From contig JAUWGG010000015.1 in NCBI GenBank assembly GCA_030606525.1, forward strand, positions 1-11,570: DNA of 11,570 nucleotides, given 5' to 3'. This DNA comes from Methanobacteriota archaeon (GTDB taxonomy: Archaea; Thermoplasmatota; Thermoplasmata; JAUWGG01). Of the stretch, positions 6,044 through 11,570 are shown in pieces (positions within the stretch are counted from its first letter, which is position 1; each line of letters starts with the position of its first letter). The notes beneath the pieces are model-generated. The model searched no databases and was not told the DNA's origin. It worked only from the letters and a program-made list of their open reading frames with translations. The translations under genes and the position numbers were made by a program.

Positions 6044-7672
6044 ATGTTGAGAAGAAGTTCGACAAAGGTTATGATTCCAAAGATGGAAGAAGATGTATGG
6101 AAAGGAGAAAGAGGCTCCCCATATACTGTCATCCCTACGATCACCGATGAAGCTGTAGATGAAATTGAATTCTCATCTATAAAAGAGCCTTTCAGTTATG
6201 TCCGAATACTTTTTGACAACAATGTGAATGAACATCTTTATGAAGTAATTGAACCGAAGTTAACCGATAATGAAGAAAGATTGTTGAACCTGATAAAAGA
6301 TGCTTTCACACAGATTTTAGGATATGAGTTAGAAAAAATGAAGGCTAAGGATAAAGAGGAGTACTTAAGGAAGAGTGTCGATAGTTTTATCGAAAGTAGG
6401 ATGATGGAAATCGATGATCTTGCTAAAAGTAAGGTCATATATTATTTGATAAGAGATTTTGTTGGTTATGGTCCCATAGACGTGCTTATGTCAGATCCGA
6501 AGATAGAAGATATCTCTTGTGATGGTCCAAATATTCCACTGTTCATTTTCCATCAAAAATATGAATCCATAAAAACAAGTGTTAAATTTGAGGATGAAAC
6601 AGTGCTGAATTCTTTCGTTGTCAATTTAGGACAAAGATGCGGGAGACAGATCTCGGTAGCAACACCTATATTGGATGGTACAACCTCTGATGGTCATAGG
6701 GTACAGGCAACTTATTCCACCGAGGTTACTACTCGAGGCTCGTCATTCACAATAAGAAGATTTAAAGAGAGTCCTTTTACACCTGTGGATTTAATAAGGT
6801 TCAATACAGCTTCACCGGAAATGGTCGCATACATATGGCTGGCTATGGAGCATGGCAGATCCATGATGGTTTGCGGCGGTACAGCTTGCGGAAAAACTGC
6901 AACACTAAATGCTTCTGCACTTTTCATTCGACCAACAGCTAAAATCGTTTCAATGGAAGACACACGAGAGATCAATCTGCCCCATGAGAATTGGATCCCT
7001 GGGACCACAAGGAGTGGTGTTGGAGAGAAGGGAGCTGATGGTAAAGCAGCTGGAGAAATCGACATGTACGATTTGGTCAGAGCAGCATTAAGACAGAGGC
7101 CTAATTATATCCTTGTAGGAGAGGTAAGGGGTAAGGAAACATACACCCTATTCCAAGCTATGGCTACAGGTCACCCTACATGTGCAACAATGCATGCTTC
7201 CTCTGTGAAGGCTATGGTCAACAGATTGGAGAACCCTCCAATAAATACACCAAGAATTCTATTGACTGCTTTGAACTTCGTGATAATTCAGGGATTCGCA
7301 AGGATCGGAACAGAACAGGTGAGGAGGATCAGGCAAATCGTGGAGCTTGTTGGTTTTGAACCAGAAACAAATGAACTTATAACAAATACCGTATACGAAT
7401 GGGATCAGGCTACGGACAGTTTTATCTACAAGGGTCATAGTTTTTTGTTTGATGATCTGCAGGAGATGAAGAACATGACCCATGAAGAAATGATAGAAGA
7501 ATTCCAGCGCAGGATCGATATGATAAAGTATATGGTAGAGAAGGATATGAGAGATTTTAAAGAGATATCAAATATCATTATTTCGTATCATAGGTATCCT
7601 GACGAAACCATACGAAAAATAAGGGAGGAGATGGGATGGACGGAAGAGGAAGGTGAAGTAGTTGGGGAATGA
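6044..7672 (+). CDS. GspE/VirB11-family secretion ATPase, first copy
   Basis: The 542-residue protein is a type II/IV secretion ATPase of the archaeal pilus/archaellum kind. The N-terminal domain (about 30-270) carries YLIRDFVGYGPIDVLMSDP and the RGSSFTIRRF strand typical of the family. The ATPase core has Walker A GGTACGKT (278-285), the Asp box MEDTRE with catalytic Glu305, Walker B LVGEVRG (357-363) and the His box with H384. All key residues are present; Cys282 replaces the usual Ser in the P-loop. It should power subunit assembly at the cytoplasmic face of the platform proteins encoded next. ATG 6044 follows GAGGT by 3 nt; the second codon is TTG and could also serve. Its stop overlaps the start of the next gene by 11 nt. 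It is a clear paralog of the ATPase at 9629. Confidence 0.93.
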   Translation: MLRRSSTKVMIPKMEEDVWKGERGSPYTVIPTITDEAVDEIEFSSIKEPFSYVRILFDNNVNEHLYEVIEPKLTDNEERLLNLIKDAFTQILGYELEKMKAKDKEEYLRKSVDSFIESRMMEIDDLAKSKVIYYLIRDFVGYGPIDVLMSDPKIEDISCDGPNIPLFIFHQKYESIKTSVKFEDETVLNSFVVNLGQRCGRQISVATPILDGTTSDGHRVQATYSTEVTTRGSSFTIRRFKESPFTPVDLIRFNTASPEMVAYIWLAMEHGRSMMVCGGTACGKTATLNASALFIRPTAKIVSMEDTREINLPHENWIPGTTRSGVGEKGADGKAAGEIDMYDLVRAALRQRPNYILVGEVRGKETYTLFQAMATGHPTCATMHASSVKAMVNRLENPPINTPRILLTALNFVIIQGFARIGTEQVRRIRQIVELVGFEPETNELITNTVYEWDQATDSFIYKGHSFLFDDLQEMKNMTHEEMIEEFQRRIDMIKYMVEKDMRDFKEISNIIISYHRYPDETIRKIREEMGWTEEEGEVVGE

Positions 7673-8708
7673 TACTATAGATGCATTTCAAAAGCTCGAA
7701 ACAAAGCAATACTACCTCAAAACCAAGAAGATAAGGCCTGAGATCGCTGAGGAATGGGGCCCTCACCCGATCCGACTGGAAAAAGGGGCTACTCCTGAAT
7801 ATACCAAGCTCACAGGTTATCAACAGTTCTGCTGGAAGACGATGGGTAAATTCGTCAAATCACATAAGAAATTAAACGTGGAATTGGAAGAAGATCTGCT
7901 CAAGGCACATATGAAAATACGCCCAGAAGAGTATGTGGCATGTGCTTGGATGAGCACCTTATTGAGTGTAATAGTATCTGCAATCATTGCCCTGGTTTTT
8001 GGAATTTTTATTAGTGAGATGCTTCAATTCTCTCTCCTAATACGGATCATCACCAGCTGTTTGATATTTGTTATCATTCCTATTTTGGCATATATAATAC
8101 ATATGGGTATGCCTATTTTATGGAAGGGTATCCCAGCTTCAAAGGGTAAGGGTAGGGCTAGAGATATTGATGCAAGAATGACAGGTGCAATGAGCTTCAT
8201 CTCTGCCATGGCTTCAGCAAATGTTCCTGTGGACGTCATATTTAAAGAGTTGTCAAGGGAAAAGGTATATGGTGAGATCCAGGAGGAAGCGAAATGGATC
8301 ACAAGGGATACAGAGCTTTTGGGCGTGGATATACTAACAGCAATTAGAAGGGCTGCAAAACGCAGTCCATCATTAAAATTTCAAGACTTCCTTCAAGGTG
8401 TTGTTACCACATCCACCTCAGGCGGTGAGCTCAAACCATACTTCTTGATGAAAGCTGAAGAATATGAGAAAGAAGATAAGTTGGAGATGAGAAAGAAGAT
8501 GGAGACCTTGGGGATGTTGGCTGAGAGTTTTGTAACGGTTGTTGTTGCATTTCCATTGTTCTTGGTCGTAATACTAGCGATAATGGCAATCGTTGGTGGT
8601 AGTGCAGGATCGACGATGATGCTCCTGTACGCAGTTGTTGGTGGGATGATACCTATGTCGCAATTCATGTTCATCTTCGTTGTTTGGAACATGAGTCAAG
8701 AGGTTTGA
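7662..8708 (+). CDS. GspF/TadC-type membrane platform protein, first copy
   Basis: The 348-residue protein has a hydrophilic N-terminal region of about 90 residues, two membrane helices (about 92-117 and 122-147), a cytoplasmic T2SSF domain (about 165-285, with MSFISAMASANVPVDVIFKEL and the LKPYFLMKAEEYEKEDKLEM segment) and two or three C-terminal hydrophobic segments (about 285-312 and 318-342). Such proteins anchor the filament base in the membrane and couple to the ATPase. The start is TTG 7662: a TAG stop lies directly upstream in frame, AGGTGA is 5 nt before it, and the next in-frame ATG would remove about 60 residues. The 11-nt overlap with the ATPase gene suggests coupled translation. 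It and the next gene probably form a pair, either as heteromer or as two alternative platforms. Confidence 0.9.
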   Translation: MGNDTIDAFQKLETKQYYLKTKKIRPEIAEEWGPHPIRLEKGATPEYTKLTGYQQFCWKTMGKFVKSHKKLNVELEEDLLKAHMKIRPEEYVACAWMSTLLSVIVSAIIALVFGIFISEMLQFSLLIRIITSCLIFVIIPILAYIIHMGMPILWKGIPASKGKGRARDIDARMTGAMSFISAMASANVPVDVIFKELSREKVYGEIQEEAKWITRDTELLGVDILTAIRRAAKRSPSLKFQDFLQGVVTTSTSGGELKPYFLMKAEEYEKEDKLEMRKKMETLGMLAESFVTVVVAFPLFLVVILAIMAIVGGSAGSTMMLLYAVVGGMIPMSQFMFIFVVWNMSQEV

Positions 8709-8712
8709 AGTG

Positions 8713-9618
8713 ATGGCAATGGCAAGAAAGAAAGTAATTAGAGAAGAAAAGAAGGATTTAACACGATTGATCCTAGCTGTTAGTGGCATAATTGGTGCGA
8801 TCCTGATCCTCATTGCAATATTGAATGCAGTAAATGCATTGAACTTTTCATTGAAAGCGGGAGAAGAACCCATCAATAGAGCGATAAATTTTTCTGTATT
8901 TGCGATCCTCGTTCTGATCGGCCCCTACGGTTTTTATATGAATAAAAAGCAAAAAGAAATAAAGGCTATTGAGCGTCGGTTACCTGATTTTCTAAGAGAT
9001 GTAGCTGAAGCTGGTAGATTCGGTATGACCCTCGCAGATGCAATAGTCGTTGCATCCTCAGGAAGATATGGAAAACTTACACCAGAGATCAAAAAGATGG
9101 CAGCCCAGATAGAATGGGGTGTAACAGCAACCGAAGCTTTAAAACTTTTCGCCGATCGGACCGATACACCTACCGTAAATAGGGTCTGTGCAATAATCAT
9201 TAAGTCAAGTGATGCTGGTGGTGATGTCGCTGATGTTTTAACGATGGTAGCGCATGATGCCCGAGAGCGGCAGTTGACAGAAGATGAAAGACGGATAGCG
9301 ATGAGTACCTATCTTGCAGTAATATATATCGCATTTTTTGTCTTCTTAGTTACAATCTTGATATTGAACGCTACATTCCTCCCTCAAATGCAAAAGGCTG
9401 GTGCTGAGATCAGTGAACAAGCTGCTGGTGGAGGGTTCCAATTGATTGAAGCATCTACCATACCCCAGATACAACTTGTGTTTTTGATGGCTGCAATTGT
9501 TCATGCAATCGGGGATGGGATATTAGCAGGCGTTCTTGACAACGGTAAAGTAGCAAACGGTTTAAGACACAGCTTCATAATGCTTATAATAGGATTTGTA
9601 ATGCTCTCACTCGTATGA
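8713..9618 (+). CDS. GspF/TadC-type membrane platform protein, second copy
   Basis: The 301-residue protein has two N-terminal membrane helices (about 18-42 and 58-78), a T2SSF domain (about 90-195) with RLPDFLRDVAEAGRFGMTL and the SSDAGGDVADVLTMVAHDAR segment, and three C-terminal hydrophobic stretches (about 200-225, 245-265, 278-301). The order of helices around the domain matches archaeal FlaJ/TadC-type proteins. It lacks the long soluble N-terminus of the protein encoded just upstream. GTG 8710, ATG 8713 and ATG 8719 are all in frame; GAGGT at 8700-8704 is 5 nt from the GTG and 8 nt from the first ATG. I take ATG 8713, with GTG 8710 nearly as likely. The gap to the previous stop is only 1-4 nt, so the two platform genes are cotranscribed. 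Confidence 0.9.
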   Translation: MAMARKKVIREEKKDLTRLILAVSGIIGAILILIAILNAVNALNFSLKAGEEPINRAINFSVFAILVLIGPYGFYMNKKQKEIKAIERRLPDFLRDVAEAGRFGMTLADAIVVASSGRYGKLTPEIKKMAAQIEWGVTATEALKLFADRTDTPTVNRVCAIIIKSSDAGGDVADVLTMVAHDARERQLTEDERRIAMSTYLAVIYIAFFVFLVTILILNATFLPQMQKAGAEISEQAAGGGFQLIEASTIPQIQLVFLMAAIVHAIGDGILAGVLDNGKVANGLRHSFIMLIIGFVMLSLV

Positions 9619-9628
9619 TGGAGGTAGT

Positions 9629-11431
9629 ATGGCTCGAGTAGAAGAAGAAGGGATGAACAAGGAGAGGATCGTCGAAGAGATAGAAGCGATAAAAGGAGAG
9701 AAGGAAGAAGTCTCCTCTAGATTAAATGAACTTGAACTTGAACGACAGAAAACTTTTACAAAATTGGAAGAATTGGAAGAAAAAAGAAAGAATGCGTTGT
9801 TCAAGATGTTTGATTCAGTAAAACAGCGTTATATCTCGCTGCTCATAAGTAGAAAGGCTATTAAAGTCATGCCTCCAAAAGAGATTGCAGGAAGAGAAGA
9901 ATATCTTGAAGAAGTTACCACTATTCCAAAAATTATAGATAAGAATGTCAATGAGATCGAGATCCGCCCTATCAGTGAAAAATATTCCTACATTAGGATC
10001 AATTACGATACCATCACAAATGAGTACCTTTATGAAGTGATTGAGCCAAATCTCATAAAGGAAGAAGAAAATATGCTGGAGCTGCTTAAACAGAGTTTGG
10101 TCAGCCTAATAGAGTTCACAGAATTGGGAGAAGGTGAAAAAGAAGCATATCTGAGAAAGGCTGTTGATAATCTATTGGTCGAGATGGGAGTGCATTTAAA
10201 TCCAATATCAAAGGAAAGGATATTGTATTACATTATAAGAGATTTTATTCGCTATGGGCCCATAGATGTACCGATGATCGATCCAGAGGTGGAGGACATA
10301 TCTTGCGATGGGGTTAACATTCCTCTCTATATCTATCATAGAAAATACGGTTCAATAAGATCGAATATGAAATTTGAGAATGAGAATGAGTTGGATTCCT
10401 TTGTGGTATGGTTAGCACAAAAATGCGGTAAACATATATCCGTTGCTACACCAATGCTCGATGCGACTGTCCCAGATGGATCTAGACTGCAGGCTACGCT
10501 GGGTACTCATGTGACAAAAAGAGGTTCCTCTTTTACAATCAGAAGATTCAAGGAAAATCCTTATACACCGGTCGATTTAATAAAATTTAAAACCTTAAAT
10601 ACTGAGATGATGGCTTATCTATGGCTTGCTATAGAGAGCGGTCAATCGACATTGATCTGCGGCGGTACAGCAAGTGGAAAAACAACGACCCTCAATGCTA
10701 TGCTGCTATTCATTCCTCCGCAAATGAAAATCGTTAGTATAGAAGACACCAGAGAACTAAACTTGCCCCATGAAAATTGGGTAGCTACCTTAACTAGATC
10801 AGGTTTTGGTGGGAAGAGTCTAGTAACTGGAAAAGCAGCAGGTGAGATCGATATGTACGATCTGCTAATGGCAGGACTGAGACAGCGACCGCAATATTTG
10901 ATGGTGGGGGAGGTCAGAGGAGCAGAAGCGTACGTTGTATTTCAGGCTATGGCAACAGGAAAGACAGCTTATACCACTTTCCATGCAGAAGATGTGCAAA
11001 CCATGGTACATAGAATGGAAAGCGAACCTATCAACTTACCCAGAGCATTGATAGCCGCACTGGACATCGTTCTGATGCAAGCACAAGTTCGTGTGGGCAC
11101 TTCTATGACGAGAAGAGTGAAGTCATTAACTGAAATCGTTGGAATCGATCCAGAAACGAATGAATTGATCACCAACTCAGCCTATACATGGAACCCAGCA
11201 AACGATACCTTTAACTACAGCGGTCACAGCTATGTCTATGAGAAGATCGGTAGGGCGAGGAACTGGTCGCAGCGAGAGATCGAGAGAGAATTAAAGAGAA
11301 GAATCGATATCCTTGAGTACATGAAAAAGATCGGTGTCAAAAACTATCGAGAAGTAGCTAAGATCGTTTCCGCTTACTATAAGAAACCAGAAAAAATGAT
11401 GGAGGAAGTTAAAAGAGTTTTAAGTCAATGA
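9629..11431 (+). CDS. GspE/VirB11-family secretion ATPase, second copy, with N-terminal coiled coil
   Basis: The 600-residue protein is paralogous to the ATPase at 6044 over almost its whole length, with an added Glu/Lys-rich N-terminus of about 70 residues that should form a coiled coil. Key motifs are intact: Walker A GGTASGKT (345-352), Asp box IEDTRE with Glu372, Walker B MVGEVRG (425-431) and H452 in TTFHAED. It carries the usual Ser in the P-loop where the first copy has Cys. ATG 9629 follows GGAGGT by 3 nt and lies 10 nt after the second platform gene; an ATG at 9653 is an alternative. Two ATPases could form mixed hexamers, or one could drive extension and the other retraction or a separate filament; sequence cannot decide. 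The TGA stop is followed directly by the right end of an IS605-type element, so the last few codons may have been altered by insertion. Confidence 0.93.
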   Translation: MARVEEEGMNKERIVEEIEAIKGEKEEVSSRLNELELERQKTFTKLEELEEKRKNALFKMFDSVKQRYISLLISRKAIKVMPPKEIAGREEYLEEVTTIPKIIDKNVNEIEIRPISEKYSYIRINYDTITNEYLYEVIEPNLIKEEENMLELLKQSLVSLIEFTELGEGEKEAYLRKAVDNLLVEMGVHLNPISKERILYYIIRDFIRYGPIDVPMIDPEVEDISCDGVNIPLYIYHRKYGSIRSNMKFENENELDSFVVWLAQKCGKHISVATPMLDATVPDGSRLQATLGTHVTKRGSSFTIRRFKENPYTPVDLIKFKTLNTEMMAYLWLAIESGQSTLICGGTASGKTTTLNAMLLFIPPQMKIVSIEDTRELNLPHENWVATLTRSGFGGKSLVTGKAAGEIDMYDLLMAGLRQRPQYLMVGEVRGAEAYVVFQAMATGKTAYTTFHAEDVQTMVHRMESEPINLPRALIAALDIVLMQAQVRVGTSMTRRVKSLTEIVGIDPETNELITNSAYTWNPANDTFNYSGHSYVYEKIGRARNWSQREIERELKRRIDILEYMKKIGVKNYREVAKIVSAYYKKPEKMMEEVKRVLSQ

Positions 11432-11452
11432 CCTACGCCTAAAGGCTGTGGG
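11432..11452 (-). mobile_element. Right-end hairpin of the IS200/IS605-type element
   Basis: CCTACGCC (11432-11439) pairs with GGC-T-GTGGG (11444-11452): 8 bp including one G-T pair, a TAAA loop and one bulged T. On the minus strand it reads CCCACAGCCTTTAGGCGTAGG, close to the right-end hairpin CCCACGCCTTTAGGCGTGGG seen in many IS605-family elements. The exact end of the element is probably a few bases to the left, within 11420-11431. The same region would form the 3' end of the TnpB guide (omega) RNA. Confidence 0.7.
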
Positions 11453-11570
11453 CTTGTAACTGAGGAGACAAAGTATGTCTAAAAAAATTCCCCGAAACAA
11501 TAGGGCAATTGACGATGCCCCTCTCCGCTATATTGATAGCGGATATGTAGTCCGACAGACCAGCGAATCC
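11439..11570 (-). CDS. tnpB: TnpB (IS200/IS605 OrfB), C-terminal 43 residues, start beyond the window
   Basis: The minus strand is open from the window edge to TAG at 11439-11441. The visible residues include GLSDYISAINIAERG, which matches the RuvC-III region of TnpB (consensus D..AA.NI..RG) with its catalytic Asp present. The end, LQAHSL, resembles the EAHAF ending common in TnpB, and the stop sits inside the terminal hairpin, as in IS605 elements. TnpB is an RNA-guided DNA endonuclease of IS200/IS605 and IS607 transposons and the ancestor of Cas12. Only the C-terminal tip is visible, so whether the protein is intact and whether a TnpA gene accompanies it cannot be told. Confidence 0.75.
   Translation of the reverse strand, partial: GFAGLSDYISAINIAERGIVNCPIVSGNFFRHTLSPQLQAHSL
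11525..11542 (-). ncRNA. Internal stem-loop of a probable TnpB omega RNA
   Basis: CCGCTAT and ATAGCGG form a perfect 7-bp stem with a 4-nt loop inside the tnpB coding end. Omega RNAs are read from the 3' end of tnpB through the right end of the element, so a strong stem here together with the terminal hairpin fits such an RNA. Its 5' end lies outside the window. Confidence 0.4.

Noticed and set aside
1..11570. CRISPR array or other tandem repeats
   Set aside because: No regularly spaced direct repeats were seen by eye; the long similarity between the two ATPase genes is explained by paralogy.

Overview
The window looks archaeal. It carries a tRNA-Phe gene with a tiny intron at position 37/38 and no encoded CCA, a DUF447 flavin-binding-type protein, an archaeal OB-fold SSB with a basic tail, TATA-box promoters, class III (prepilin-type) signal sequences, and GspE/TadC-type pilus genes of the archaeal kind. 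Base composition is moderately AT-rich. A euryarchaeal lineage, perhaps related to Thermoplasmatota, is a reasonable guess, but no phylogenetic marker here settles it.

Left part (1-1038, + strand): the 3' part of a gene for a coiled-coil plus KaiC/RecA-like protein with degenerate Walker motifs; its 5' end lies outside the window. Converging on it is a minus-strand cluster (3083 down to 1056): a small protein with SecB-like features, a CitG/MdcB-family protein and a DUF447 protein. The CitG gene appears to start at an AUA codon overlapping the stop of the gene before it. Divergent from this cluster, after only 20 bp, is an SSB gene (3104-3535). It faces a class V aminotransferase (4787 down to 3654), and a hairpin with a T-tract lies between the two.

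Middle (4865-5135): tRNA-Phe(GAA) on the minus strand, then a 184-bp spacer with a good TATA box for the plus strand.

Right part (5148-11431, + strand): a tightly packed five-gene operon for a type IV pilus/Tad/archaellum-like surface machine: a pilin-like protein, a first GspE/VirB11-type ATPase, two GspF/TadC-type membrane platform proteins, and a second, paralogous ATPase with an N-terminal coiled coil. Gaps are 14, -11, 4 and 10 nt. Two ATPases and two platform proteins in one operon is the most notable feature. The coiled-coil KaiC-like protein at the left edge could be a FlaH-like partner, but it is 4 kb away and this is only a suggestion.

Right edge (11432-11570): directly after the last stop codon lies the right end of an IS200/IS605-type element, with the C-terminus of TnpB on the minus strand and a terminal hairpin. 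The element ends at the very 3' tip of the second ATPase gene.
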